NCBI RefSeq assembly: GCF_004005485.1
Contig: NZ_RZUL01000002.1
Coordinates: forward strand, 248,001 to 312,000
Direction: 5' to 3'
Source of the DNA: Sphingobium algorifonticola
GTDB taxonomy: Bacteria > Pseudomonadota > Alphaproteobacteria > Sphingomonadales > Sphingomonadaceae
Length of the DNA stretch: 64,000 nt
Shown here: piece after piece, positions 17,342 through 25,378 of the stretch
How the letters are laid out: the number at the start of each line of letters is the position of its first letter
How positions within the stretch are numbered: position 1 is the first letter of the stretch
Position numbers and translations under genes: made by a program
Notes under the pieces: model-generated
What the model was told of the DNA's origin: nothing
The model's input: the letters and a program-made list of their open reading frames with translations, nothing else
The model's database searches: none

Positions 17342-17436
17342 CGTCATCCTGACGAAAGTCAGGATCCATTGGTGCTATGTCCGGGCCGTTATGGCAACCG
17401 AGCTGCTAATGGATGCTGACTTTCGTCAGCATGACG
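17342..17436. repeat. Paired-hairpin element, family B, 95 nt (copy 2)
   Basis: A 95-base element in the convergent gap between fghA and mmsB. The left hairpin is ATCCTGACGAAAGTCAGGAT (17346-17365). The right hairpin, read on the minus strand, is ATGCTGACGAAAGTCAGCAT. The two differ by one compensated base pair (C-G against G-C). The right end matches the left flank of the GIY-YIG gene over about 32 bases, and the left end matches that gene's right flank over about 29. Confidence 0.88.
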
Positions 17437-17467
17437 GGGGGAGGGGCCGACTGTGGCAACCATTTCC

Positions 17468-18346
17468 CTATCCCAGCATCTTGATGATCGACGAGAAGTC
17501 CTTGCCGCCTTGTCCGGCATTGGCAAGCGCCTGATAAAGTGCCTCGGCGGCATTGCCCATCGGTACGCTGGCATCGACCGATTGTGCCGCCTGCGTCGCC
17601 AGCTTCAGGTCCTTCAGCATCAGCGCCACGGCAAAGCCACCCTGATAATCATTGTCCGCAGGCGTGGCGGGGCCGACGCCCGGCAGCGGGCAATAGCTCG
17701 TCATCGACCAGCTCTGCCCCGAAGAGACACTGGATATGTCGTAGAAGGTCTGCGGATCGAGGCCGAGCTTCTGCGCCATGGCAAAGGCTTCGCAGGTGGC
17801 GACCATGGTGGCGCCCAGCAGCATGTTGTTGCAGATTTTTGCCGCCTGGCCGTTGCCCGCGCCGCCCGCGTGAATCACGGCCTTCCCCATCGCCGACAAT
17901 ATCGGTTGCGCGCGGGCGAACGCCGCATCCGTGCCGCCGACCATGAAGGTCAGCGTGCCGCCCGCCGCCGCCGCGATGCCGCCGGAAACGGGCGCATCGA
18001 CCATGGCAAAACCCTGGTCCTGCGCTGCCTCGATCACGCGCCGCGCCGTCACGACATCGATCGTCGAGCAATCGAGAAACAATGCGCCGGGCTTTGCCGC
18101 GCCGAAGACTTCGCCGGTGTAGACGGCCTCGACATGCTTGCCCGCGGGCAGCATCGTTACCACCGCGTCGGCGCCGGTCGTGGCGTCGGCGGCGCTCGAT
18201 GCGCGGGTGCAGCCTGCTGCCTGCGCCTTTGATAGCGCCTCCTCGGACAGGTCGAAAGCGCGGACGGCATAGCCGTTCTTCACCAGATTGGCGGCCATCC
18301 CGCCGCCCATATTGCCTAGGCCGATGATGGCGATCGTCTGGGTCAT
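17468..18346 (-). CDS. mmsB: 3-hydroxyisobutyrate dehydrogenase
   Basis: A 292-residue NAD-dependent beta-hydroxyacid dehydrogenase that oxidizes 3-hydroxyisobutyrate to methylmalonate semialdehyde in valine breakdown. The Rossmann motif GLGNMGGGMAANL is at the N-terminus, DAPVSGGIAAAAGGTL is the substrate-binding block, and the catalytic lysine lies in GAGNGQAAKICNNML. The end has the family's DLKLATQAAQSV. It is the last gene of the minus-strand valine block and is separated from the enoyl-CoA hydratase by a paired-hairpin repeat. Confidence 0.94.
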   Translation of the reverse strand: MTQTIAIIGLGNMGGGMAANLVKNGYAVRAFDLSEEALSKAQAAGCTRASSAADATTGADAVVTMLPAGKHVEAVYTGEVFGAAKPGALFLDCSTIDVVTARRVIEAAQDQGFAMVDAPVSGGIAAAAGGTLTFMVGGTDAAFARAQPILSAMGKAVIHAGGAGNGQAAKICNNMLLGATMVATCEAFAMAQKLGLDPQTFYDISSVSSGQSWSMTSYCPLPGVGPATPADNDYQGGFAVALMLKDLKLATQAAQSVDASVPMGNAAEALYQALANAGQGGKDFSSIIKMLG

Positions 18347-18370
18347 GATGCGTCCTTTTTCCTTCTAAGG

Positions 18371-18463
18371 CCCCTCCCCTTCAGGGGAGGGGTTGGGGTG
18401 GGGGATGTTCCGAATGGCGGTGTTACGGTCCCCACCCCCGGCCCCTCCCCTGAAGGGGAGGGG
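18371..18463. repeat. Paired-hairpin element, family A, 93 nt (copy 1)
   Basis: Between mmsB and the enoyl-CoA hydratase gene. The left hairpin has arms CCCCTCCCC and GGGGAGGGG around TTCA; the right has the same arms around TGAA, so the two are inverted copies. The inner flanks (TTGGGGTGGGGG and CCCCACCCCCGG) are also complementary, giving one long cruciform-capable unit. Confidence 0.85.
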
Positions 18464-18505
18464 AGATTAGTCTGTGTCTCTTCCTCAAGGGGAGAGGGAG
18501 TTTTT

Positions 18506-19282
18506 TTACCGCCCCTTCCACACGCCGGGGCGCTTTTCGACGAAGGCGGCCATGCCTTCGGTCTTGTCCTCGGTTGCGGTCAGGATCTGGAACAGGCGGC
18601 GTTCGGTCAGCAGGCCCTGGTTGAGGCCCGTCTCGAACGCGATGTTGACCATTTCCTTGTTCACCATCGCCGCCATCATCGGCATCGCGGCGATTGCGGC
18701 GGCCACCTTCAGCGCCTCTGCCACCAGATCGGCGGCGGGGACGATGCGCGAGACGAGGCTGGCACGCTCCGCTTCGGCGGCGTCCATCATCCGGCCGGTC
18801 AGGCACATGTCCATGGCCTTTGCCTTGCCGACGGCGCGCGTCAGCCGCTGCGATCCGCCCATGCCCGGCGCGACGCCCAGCTTGATCTCAGGCTGGCCGA
18901 ACTTTGCGGTATCGGCAGCGATGATGAAATCCGCCATCATCGCCAGCTCGCAGCCGCCGCCCAGCGCGAATCCCGCGACTGCCGCGATCCAGGGCTTGCG
19001 TGTCGCGCACACTTTGGACGTCCATTCGGAAAAGAAATCGTCCAGGAAAAAGTCGGCGGCGGGCTTGTCCGCCATTTCCTTGATGTCCGCGCCGGCGGCG
19101 AATGCCTTTTCGCTGCCGGTCAGCACGGCGCACCGCTGCGACGGATCGGCATCATAAGCGGCGAACGCGGCGATCAGATCCTTCAGCACCTGCCCGTTCA
19201 GGGCGTTCAGCGCCTGCGGGCGGTTGAGGGTAATCAGCGTGACGGCATCATGCTGTTCGACGAGGATGGTTTCATAGCTCAT
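18506..19282 (-). CDS. Enoyl-CoA hydratase
   Basis: A 258-residue crotonase-family enzyme that hydrates methacrylyl-CoA or another enoyl-CoA in the valine route. Both catalytic glutamates are present: Glu112 in [12 protein letters not shown] and Glu132 in [15 protein letters not shown]. The oxyanion-hole region AAGADIKEM is intact. ATG 19282 was chosen because it forms an ATGA overlap with the stop of the upstream hydrolase gene and gives the family's normal length. A longer frame reading upstream is only the antisense shadow of that gene. Confidence 0.93.
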   Translation of the reverse strand: MSYETILVEQHDAVTLITLNRPQALNALNGQVLKDLIAAFAAYDADPSQRCAVLTGSEKAFAAGADIKEMADKPAADFFLDDFFSEWTSKVCATRKPWIAAVAGFALGGGCELAMMADFIIAADTAKFGQPEIKLGVAPGMGGSQRLTRAVGKAKAMDMCLTGRMMDAAEAERASLVSRIVPAADLVAEALKVAAAIAAMPMMAAMVNKEMVNIAFETGLNQGLLTERRLFQILTATEDKTEGMAAFVEKRPGVWKGR

Positions 19283-20370
19283 GCGATTGTTGCTCCAGCA
19301 TTGGGGAGGGGTGTCCATTCCTTCTCCGGCGGCAAGGGCGCGAAGAGGGCGTCGATCATGGCGTCGGTCACGTCTTGCGGCGTCGCGGGGTTCCAGCGCG
19401 GCGCATTGTCCTTGTCGAAGATCACGGCGCGCACCCCTTCGACGAAATCCGGGCGGCGGATGACATGATGACCGATGCGATATTCGTTGCGCATATTGTC
19501 CGCGAAATCGGTGCACTGCGCGCCTTCGCGAAGCTGGCGCAGCGCGACTTTCACCGTCTGCGGCGATTTGGTGGCGAGCACGGCGCGCTGCTTGTGCGCC
19601 CATGCGCCGTCGTCGGCCTCAAGCGCGGCCAGAATGTCCTCATAGCGGTCCGCCGCGAACAGCCGGTCGATGTCGGCGCGCTGCGCATCGAGTGGCGCGG
19701 GCGGGGGCACCTGATGCGCATCGTCCAGAATGGCGGGCAGGCTGGCAGGATCGGCGAGGATGCGCGCCTTCACATCGTCCAGCACCCCGCTTGCCACATA
19801 ATGCGTCGCCATGCCGATCGACAGTGCGTCGGCCCCGTCGATCCGCGCGCCGGTTGCCGCCAGCCAGTAGCCGACCCGGCCCGGCAGGCGCGGCAGGAAC
19901 CAGCCGCCGCCGACATCGGGGAACAGGCCGATGCCCGTTTCCGGCATCGCAAAGATCGTCCGCTCGGTCGCGACGCGATAGCGGCACGGCGCGGCAATGC
20001 CCACGCCGCCGCCCATCGTGATCCCATCCATGAACACGACAATCGGCTTGGGGTAGACGAACAGCAGATGGTTCATGCGATATTCTTGGAAGAAGAAAGC
20101 CTCGGCCTCGACGCAATCGGTCTTGGCGCTGCGGGCGATCAGCGCGATGTCGCCGCCCGCGCAGAAACCGCGTGACAATTTGGGATCGCCATCGGGTGCG
20201 GGCGCATGATCGATCATGACCGCGACGATCGCGTCGTCATCGCGCCAGGCGAGCAGCGCGGCGGTGATGGCGTCCACCATCGCGGGCGTCAGCGCATGGA
20301 TCGCCTTGGGCCGGTTGAGGCGGATACGCCCGACGCCATTGTCGACGGATGAAACTATGTCAGCGGTCAC
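19279..20370 (-). CDS. 3-hydroxyisobutyryl-CoA hydrolase
   Basis: A 363-residue crotonase-family thioesterase (HIBCH type) that releases 3-hydroxyisobutyrate from its CoA ester so that mmsB can oxidize it. It has [36 protein letters not shown] and [22 protein letters not shown], the last carrying the Glu/Asp pair that marks hydrolases within the family. The C-terminal extension absent from plain hydratases is present ([29 protein letters not shown]). It overlaps the hydratase by 4 bases. Confidence 0.93.
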   Translation of the reverse strand: MTADIVSSVDNGVGRIRLNRPKAIHALTPAMVDAITAALLAWRDDDAIVAVMIDHAPAPDGDPKLSRGFCAGGDIALIARSAKTDCVEAEAFFFQEYRMNHLLFVYPKPIVVFMDGITMGGGVGIAAPCRYRVATERTIFAMPETGIGLFPDVGGGWFLPRLPGRVGYWLAATGARIDGADALSIGMATHYVASGVLDDVKARILADPASLPAILDDAHQVPPPAPLDAQRADIDRLFAADRYEDILAALEADDGAWAHKQRAVLATKSPQTVKVALRQLREGAQCTDFADNMRNEYRIGHHVIRRPDFVEGVRAVIFDKDNAPRWNPATPQDVTDAMIDALFAPLPPEKEWTPLPNAGATIA

Positions 20371-20401
20371 GCCTGATGCTCCAACGCCAGAATAGCACGG
20401 G

Positions 20402-20580
20402 GTTCGCGCGGAGACGCAGAGACGCGGAGACGTTCCGGCCTGTCACATCGCCGTTCTCCTGCGCAAGCAGGAGTCCAGGGTTTCGAGGTTTGACCAAGCA
20501 ACACTGGACTCCTGCTTGCGCAGGAGAACGGGAGCGTTACCGACAGATATATCTCCGCGCCTCCGCGTCTCTGCGCGAAC
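20402..20580. repeat. Nested repeat: outer inverted repeat enclosing a 77-nt paired-hairpin element
   Basis: Between the acyl-CoA dehydrogenase and the hydrolase gene. Outer arms 20402-20430 and 20552-20580 are inverted and match at 26 of 29 bases. Inside lies a 77-base family D element (20453-20529), whose two hairpins have arms CTCCTGC and GCAGGAG around a GCAA loop, one in each orientation. The arrangement looks like one repeat inserted into another. Confidence 0.85.
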
Positions 20581-20590
20581 TGAAGCATCC

Positions 20591-21733
20591 TCACTGCCGC
20601 ACCAGCTCCCGCCCGATGATCATCCGCATCACCTGATTGGTGCCTTCCAGGATCGAATGGACGCGCAGATCGCGCCAGAAGCGTTCGACCGGATAGTCCA
20701 TCAGATAGCCATAGCCGCCATGCAGTTGCAGCGCGCGGTCGACCACTGACGAACCCGTGTCCGTGGCAAGGCGCTTGGCCATCGCGGCAAAGCGCGTCTT
20801 GTCCGATGCGTTCTCCGTCACCTTGACGGCGGCGGCGTAGAGCAGGGTGCGCGCGGCCTGCAACTCGGTCTCCATGTCCGCCAGCGTGAATTGCGTGTTC
20901 TGGAAGTCCGCGATGCTCTGGCCGAACTGCTTGCGGTCCTTGGTATAGCCGATCGCCTCGTCGAGGCAGCGTTGCGCGCCACCCAAGGAGCAGGCGCCGA
21001 TGTTGAGACGCCCGCCGTCCAGACCCATCATCGCGATGCGGAAGCCTTCGCCTTCGTCGCCGATGCGGTTCTCGACCGGCACGCGCACGCCATCGAAATT
21101 GACCTGTGCGGTCGGCTGCGAATGCCAGCCCAGTTTGCGCTCGTTCGCGCCGAAGCTCACGCCTGCCATGTCCTTTTCGATGACGAGGCAGCTTATGCCC
21201 TTGGGACCATCCTCGCCGGTGCGGACCATGACGACATACAGCTCGTTCTCACCGCCGCCGGAGATAAATTGTTTCGATCCCGTAACGATATAATGGTCGC
21301 CGTCGCGAACCGCTTTCGTCTTGAGCGCGGCAGCGTCGGAGCCGGACCCTGCCTCGGTCAAACAATAGCTCGCAAGGCGATCCATGCTGATGAGCGAGGG
21401 CAGATATTTGTCCTTCACCGCCTGCGCGCCGAAACGGTCGATCATCCATGCGGCCATGTTGTGGATGGAGATGAAGGCGCTGGTCGATGGGCAGCCATAG
21501 GCCATCGCCTCCATGATGAGTGCCGCTTCCAGCCGCCCGAGCCCGATTCCGCCTGACTCCTCGGAAACATAAATGGCGCCGAAGCCCAGTTCCGCCGCCG
21601 ATTTGATGGTGTCGCGCGGGAAGATATGCTTCTCGTCCCATTCGGCGGCGTGCGGGGTGATGGCATCGGCGGTGAAACGGCGCGCCAGCTCCTGGATTTC
21701 GCGCTGGTCGTCGGTCAGGTCATATTGGCTCAT
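20591..21733 (-). CDS. Acyl-CoA dehydrogenase, probably isobutyryl-CoA dehydrogenase
   Basis: A 380-residue FAD flavoenzyme that introduces a 2,3 double bond into an acyl-CoA. The blocks CLTEAGSGSDAAALKT, GSKQFISGGGENELYVVMVRTG and LHGGYGYLMDYPVERFWRDLRVHSILEGTNQVMR are typical, with the catalytic glutamate near residue 363 in ILEGTNQV. Placement with mmsA, mmsB, enoyl-CoA hydratase and 3-hydroxyisobutyryl-CoA hydrolase points to isobutyryl-CoA as substrate (ACAD8-like). That assignment is from context; a broader short-chain acyl range is possible. Confidence 0.9.
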   Translation of the reverse strand: MSQYDLTDDQREIQELARRFTADAITPHAAEWDEKHIFPRDTIKSAAELGFGAIYVSEESGGIGLGRLEAALIMEAMAYGCPSTSAFISIHNMAAWMIDRFGAQAVKDKYLPSLISMDRLASYCLTEAGSGSDAAALKTKAVRDGDHYIVTGSKQFISGGGENELYVVMVRTGEDGPKGISCLVIEKDMAGVSFGANERKLGWHSQPTAQVNFDGVRVPVENRIGDEGEGFRIAMMGLDGGRLNIGACSLGGAQRCLDEAIGYTKDRKQFGQSIADFQNTQFTLADMETELQAARTLLYAAAVKVTENASDKTRFAAMAKRLATDTGSSVVDRALQLHGGYGYLMDYPVERFWRDLRVHSILEGTNQVMRMIIGRELVRQ

Positions 21734-21761
21734 GATCGGTCGGATGTCCTGTCTGGGTCAT

Positions 21762-22256
21762 TCAGTCGCACTTGGTGTGGCGGAAGGTCGCGGCCGGGTC
21801 CTGCTCGGTGCGCACGAGCACGGTGCCCGCCTCCGCGAGCGACAGCGTCATCGTCTTGGTCCAGCTCTGCCCTTCGCCGGTAAAGGCGAACGTGGCTTTG
21901 ACTTCCGTTGGCGATATCGCTTCGATCGTTTCCAGCTTGCCCATGGATTCGTAAAACTTGAGGGCATCGGGGCTGACGGTGACAAGGCCCTTGGTGTCCG
22001 ATCGGCTGGTATCGCAATCATTGGGCACCATGCCCCAGCGACCCAGGAAGGCGGTCGGGATAGCGGTGATTGGCGCGCTGGCATCATCCGGTGGCGTTGC
22101 GGTGTTCGCGTCGGGCTCGCCAATGGTCTCGACACTGTTGACGGCGGCGGCGCTGTTCGCGGCATTGTCCGCCACAGGCGCGTCGGCCGGTTTCTGACAT
22201 GCCGCGAGCGTCAGCGTGGCGGCGGTGGCGAGCAGCAGTGGGGTCAGGTTCCTCAC
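21762..22256 (-). CDS. Small lipoprotein, unknown function
   Basis: A 164-residue protein with a lipoprotein signal peptide and lipobox LTLAAC (Cys20), followed by an Ala/Asn-rich linker. The folded part contains IPTAFLGRWGMVPNDCDTSRSDTKGLVTVSPDALKFYES and a beta-rich end with a C-terminal FRHTKCD. Two cysteines (NDC and TKC) may form a disulfide. I know no named family for it. It is 28 bases upstream of the acyl-CoA dehydrogenase on the same strand, but nothing else ties it to valine breakdown. Its start lies 40 bases from the left hairpin of the GIY-YIG unit. Confidence 0.72.
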   Translation of the reverse strand: MRNLTPLLLATAATLTLAACQKPADAPVADNAANSAAAVNSVETIGEPDANTATPPDDASAPITAIPTAFLGRWGMVPNDCDTSRSDTKGLVTVSPDALKFYESMGKLETIEAISPTEVKATFAFTGEGQSWTKTMTLSLAEAGTVLVRTEQDPAATFRHTKCD

Positions 22257-22296
22257 AGGTTTCTCTCCAAAAGGCGCTTGTATAGATCAGTCACAT

Positions 22297-22330
22297 CGTC
22301 ATGCTGACGAAAGTCAGCATCCATTAGCCG
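22297..22330. repeat. Family B hairpin, left flank of the GIY-YIG gene
   Basis: A 34-base end sequence containing ATGCTGACGAAAGTCAGCAT (8-bp stem, GAAA loop) followed by CCATTAGCCG. It is an inverted copy of the sequence at 22653-22686 with two changes that compensate in the stem. It ends 10 bases before the GIY-YIG start codon. Confidence 0.88.
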
Positions 22331-22340
22331 ATCCTTATCC

Positions 22341-22652
22341 ATGACGCGCGACCCTTGTGTCTACATCCTTGCAAGCGCCCGTCACGGCACCTTGTATATC
22401 GGTGTTACGTCCAATCTGATGCAAAGGCTGCATCAGCACAGGGAAGGCCGCATCGAAGGCTTTACCAGTCAGCACAACGTCAAACGCCTCGTGCATTATG
22501 AAATGGCCGACACGATGGAAGCGGCCATCCTGCGTGAGAAGCAGGTCAAAACATGGCGTCGTGACTGGAAAATCGCGCTCATCGAAAAGGACAATCCGTT
22601 CTGGGAGGATTTGGCGGTGAGTCTGGGTTTTCCACCTTTGTCGCAGGCATAG
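22341..22652 (+). CDS. Single-domain GIY-YIG nuclease
   Basis: A 103-residue protein made of one GIY-YIG domain, the fold of UvrC's N-terminal nuclease and many small standalone endonucleases. The signature residues are visible: Tyr in CVYILAS, Tyr-Ile-Gly in GTLYIGVTSNL, the catalytic Arg region LMQRLHQHREG, and a Glu in ADTMEAAILREKQVKTWRR. The start lacks an obvious ribosome-binding site and lies just after a hairpin; the stop codon directly abuts a second, inverted hairpin. The gene is on the plus strand inside an otherwise minus-strand valine block. It could act on the repeats themselves; the substrate is unknown. Confidence 0.88.
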   Translation: MTRDPCVYILASARHGTLYIGVTSNLMQRLHQHREGRIEGFTSQHNVKRLVHYEMADTMEAAILREKQVKTWRRDWKIALIEKDNPFWEDLAVSLGFPPLSQA

Positions 22653-22686
22653 CGGCTAATGGATCCTGACTTTCGTCAGGATGACG
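22653..22686. repeat. Family B hairpin, right flank of the GIY-YIG gene
   Basis: A 34-base inverted copy of the left flank, beginning at the base after the GIY-YIG stop codon. On the minus strand it contains ATCCTGACGAAAGTCAGGAT. It lies between the nuclease gene and the end of mmsA (22696), so it could also act as a transcription end for the two converging genes. Confidence 0.88.
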
Positions 22687-22695
22687 ATGAAACAC

Positions 22696-24198
22696 TCAAC
22701 CCATTGTCGGGATGACGAACGCATTGCTACCATCGGCGCTGCCGTCGGGCCAGCGTTGGGTGATGGTCTTGACCTTGGTCCAGAACTTCACGCCTTCCAT
22801 GCCATGCTGGTTGGTGTCGCCGAAGGCCGAGCGTTTCCAGCCGCCGAAGGTGTGATAGGCGACCGGCACCGGGATCGGCACGTTGATGCCGACCATGCCG
22901 ACATCGACGCGCGCGGCAAACTCCCGCGCAGCATGGCCGTTGCGCGTGAAGATGGCGACGCCATTGCCATATTGATGCTGGCTGGGCAGGGCGAGCGCCT
23001 CCTCGAAACTCTCGGCGCGCACGATCTGGAGCACGGGGCCGAAGATTTCCTCCTTATAGGCTTCCATCGTCGGCTTGACGTGATCGAACAAAGTCGGGCC
23101 GACGAAGAAGCCGTTCTCATGGCCCTGCAAGGTGAAGCCGCGCCCGTCTATCACCAGCTCCGCGCCTTCGTCGACGCCGGTCTGGATCCAGTTTTCGATC
23201 TTCTGCTTGTGCGCGGCGGTCACGACCGGGCCGTAATGCGCTTCACTGTCAGTCGAGATGCCGACGCGCAACGCGTTGATCGCGGGGATCAGCTTTTCAC
23301 GCAGCGCGATCGCGGTCTTCTCGCCCACCGGCGTTACCACCGGCAATGCCATGCAGCGTTCGCCCGCCGAACCAAAGGCCGCGCCGGAGAGGTCGTTCAC
23401 CACCTGGTCGAGATCGGCGTCGGGCAGGACGATGCCGTGGTTCTTGGCCCCGCCCATCGCCTGCACGCGCTTGCCCGCATCGACGCCGCGCTTGTACACA
23501 TAATGGGCGATGTCGGAGGAGCCGACGAAGCTGACGGCCTTGATATCGGGATGGTCGAGGATCGCATCGACCATTTCCTTGTCGCCCTGCAACACTTGCA
23601 GGATGCCGTCCGGCAGGCCCGCTTCGCTGAACAGTTCCGCCAGCCGCACGGGTACCGAAGGATCGCGTTCGGAAGGCTTCAGGATGAAGGCGTTGCCGGT
23701 GGCGATGGCGACGCCGGACATCCAGAGCGGGATCATGCCGGGGAAGTTGAACGGCGTGATGCCCGCGCCGATACCGAGCGGCTGGCGGAAGGAATAGACG
23801 TCAATACCGGGCCCCGCGCCCTGCGTATATTCGCCTTTCAGCACATGCGGAATGCCGCAGCAGAACTCGATCACTTCCAGGCCGCGCTGAATGTCGCCCT
23901 TGGCGTCCGCGATCACCTTGCCATGTTCGGACGACAGCAGATGCGCCAGCTCGTCCATGTTCTTCTCGACCAGCGCCTTGAAATTGAACATCACGCGGGC
24001 GCGGCGTTGCGGATTGGTGGCGGCCCAGCCGGGCTGCGCCTGTTTCGCCACGGCGACCGCGGCATCGAGCACCGCGCGGTCGCCGAGCACCACGCGCGCC
24101 TGCACACCGCCGTTGTTGGGATCGAAAACGTCGCTGAAACGGCCCGTTGCGTCAGGCAGCACGACCGATGTGGCCAGCTTGTGCGTGATCTCGCGCAT
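22696..24198 (-). CDS. mmsA: CoA-acylating methylmalonate-semialdehyde dehydrogenase
   Basis: A 500-residue aldehyde dehydrogenase-family enzyme that converts methylmalonate semialdehyde to propionyl-CoA with NAD and CoA, closing the valine route. Visible are GITPFNFPGMIPLWM, ILKPSERDPSVP, VSFVGSSDIAHYVY and the active-site Cys282 in GSAGERCMALPV. Unlike hydrolytic family members it lacks the usual general-base Glu before the cysteine: AMGGAKNHGIVLPDAD replaces ELGG. It is divergent from a LysR gene, and the gap contains dyads centred on TGCA that are candidate regulator sites. Confidence 0.95.
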   Translation of the reverse strand: MREITHKLATSVVLPDATGRFSDVFDPNNGGVQARVVLGDRAVLDAAVAVAKQAQPGWAATNPQRRARVMFNFKALVEKNMDELAHLLSSEHGKVIADAKGDIQRGLEVIEFCCGIPHVLKGEYTQGAGPGIDVYSFRQPLGIGAGITPFNFPGMIPLWMSGVAIATGNAFILKPSERDPSVPVRLAELFSEAGLPDGILQVLQGDKEMVDAILDHPDIKAVSFVGSSDIAHYVYKRGVDAGKRVQAMGGAKNHGIVLPDADLDQVVNDLSGAAFGSAGERCMALPVVTPVGEKTAIALREKLIPAINALRVGISTDSEAHYGPVVTAAHKQKIENWIQTGVDEGAELVIDGRGFTLQGHENGFFVGPTLFDHVKPTMEAYKEEIFGPVLQIVRAESFEEALALPSQHQYGNGVAIFTRNGHAAREFAARVDVGMVGINVPIPVPVAYHTFGGWKRSAFGDTNQHGMEGVKFWTKVKTITQRWPDGSADGSNAFVIPTMG

Positions 24199-24255
24199 AT
24201 CGCGTCATCCTCTCGATTCGGAAACTTTATGGCGGGCCTTTTGTATCATTGCGAT

Positions 24256-24303
24256 ATTGCATGCAATGGGGCAGATATGCAGTACGATGCTGCAATTTTG
24301 CAG
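24256..24303. promoter_or_regulatory. Cluster of TGCA-centred dyads, candidate LysR operator
   Basis: Within 48 bases between mmsA and the LysR gene there is a perfect palindrome ATTGCATGCAAT (24256-24267) and an interrupted one, CTGCAA-TT-TTGCAG (24290-24303). A further ATGCAG/CTGCAA pairing lies between them. The position 50-60 bases upstream of mmsA suits a LysR-type activator site. Function is inferred. Confidence 0.5.
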
Positions 24304-24321
24304 TTTCTATAGCCCCTATAT

Positions 24322-24420
24322 CCGTTCGCCCTGAGCGAAGTCGAAGGGCTTCGCTGAGCCGTAGGCGAAGCATCCTTCACTCCGTTCAGGATAGCCCTTC
24401 GACAAGCTCAGGGCGAACGG
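24322..24420. repeat. Paired inverted repeat, family C, 99 nt
   Basis: Between mmsA and the LysR gene. The outer arms CCGTTCGCCCTGAGC and GCTCAGGGCGAACGG are exact complements, and inner GAAGTCGAAGGG / CCCTTCGAC segments continue the pairing. An ATG at 24421 immediately after it is in frame with the LysR gene but is not the likely start. Confidence 0.85.
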
Positions 24421-24444
24421 ATGGGCGATCAAAGGATCATAATC

Positions 24445-25338
24445 ATGTTCGATTGGGATGACCTGCGCATCTTTCTCGCCGTCGCGCGCGCGCGCAAGAT
24501 GGCGCCCGCCGCGCGCGCGCTGGGCATCGACGCGACCACGATCGGTCGTCGGCTTTCGCGTCTGGCAGAGGCGCTGGGCGCGGATCTGTTCGAAATCGCG
24601 GGTGGCGAGCGCAGCCTGACCGAACGGGGGCAGGCGCTGTTCCGCCATGCCGAAGCGGTCGAAAGCGCAGCGCTGGCGGCCATGGAGGATGTGACGGGGC
24701 AGCAGCGCAGCCTCTCCGGCCAAGTGCGGCTTTCGGTCGCCGAGGGCTTCGGCACGTGGATACTCGCGCCCGGTCTCGCCGCCTTCCATGCGCAGCATCC
24801 CGGCATCCGGCTCGATCTCATCACCGCGTCGGGCTTTCTCAATCCGTCGAAGCGGGAGGCGGATATGGCCGTCATGCTGGCGCGACCGCAGCGCGGCCAT
24901 CTCTCGGTGCGCCGACTGGGCGACTATCGGCTGCATCTTTATGCCTCCGCCGACTATCTGGCGCGCTCGGGCACGCCACAGGATCGCGCGGCGTTGCGCC
25001 GCCATGTTCTGGTCGGCTATGTGCCGGAGTTCATCTTCTCCCCGGAGCTGGATTATCTGGGGGAAGTGGAACCGGGTCTGGAAGCCGGACTGCGCTCGAC
25101 CAGCATCAACGTGCAGCACCGGATCGTTGCCGAAGGGGCGGGCATCGGCGTCCTGCCGGACTTTATCGGTAGCCGTGACGAGCGGCTTATCCCCTTGATG
25201 CAGAACGATATCGAAATCATCCGCAGCTTCTGGCTGGTCACGCACCAGGACTTGCGCCGTCTTGCGCGGATCGATGCGGTGGCGCAATGGCTTCAGTCGC
25301 GCGTCGCGACGCTTGGCGTTCCGCCTTCGTCACGGTAA
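24445..25338 (+). CDS. LysR-family transcriptional regulator
   Basis: A 297-residue DNA-binding regulator. The N-terminal winged helix-turn-helix is clear (LRIFLAVARARKMAPAARALGIDATTIGRRLSRLAEALG), followed by the linker helix and an inducer-binding domain starting near GQVRLSVAEGFGTWIL. ATG 24445 has AAAGGA eight bases upstream; ATG 24421 falls at the edge of the repeat and is rejected. It is divergent from mmsA, so it probably controls the valine genes and itself, with a methylmalonate-semialdehyde-route intermediate as a plausible inducer (inferred). Confidence 0.9.
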   Translation: MFDWDDLRIFLAVARARKMAPAARALGIDATTIGRRLSRLAEALGADLFEIAGGERSLTERGQALFRHAEAVESAALAAMEDVTGQQRSLSGQVRLSVAEGFGTWILAPGLAAFHAQHPGIRLDLITASGFLNPSKREADMAVMLARPQRGHLSVRRLGDYRLHLYASADYLARSGTPQDRAALRRHVLVGYVPEFIFSPELDYLGEVEPGLEAGLRSTSINVQHRIVAEGAGIGVLPDFIGSRDERLIPLMQNDIEIIRSFWLVTHQDLRRLARIDAVAQWLQSRVATLGVPPSSR

Positions 25339-25378
25339 GAGGGCGCATAACCGGGGTCGCCGACGGAGCGTTCGCATC

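Noticed and set aside
18371..18463. Possible intrinsic terminator after the enoyl-CoA hydratase
   Set aside because: The hairpins are strong but there is no T-run, and the unit has the paired form of a repeat family found elsewhere in the window.
20402..20580. Possible CRISPR array
   Set aside because: The repeats are inverted pairs, not direct repeats with regular spacers, and no cas genes are present.
24421..24444. ATG 24421 as the LysR start
   Set aside because: It directly abuts a paired repeat and lacks a ribosome-binding site; ATG 24445 has AAAGGA at good spacing and starts the helix-turn-helix region.
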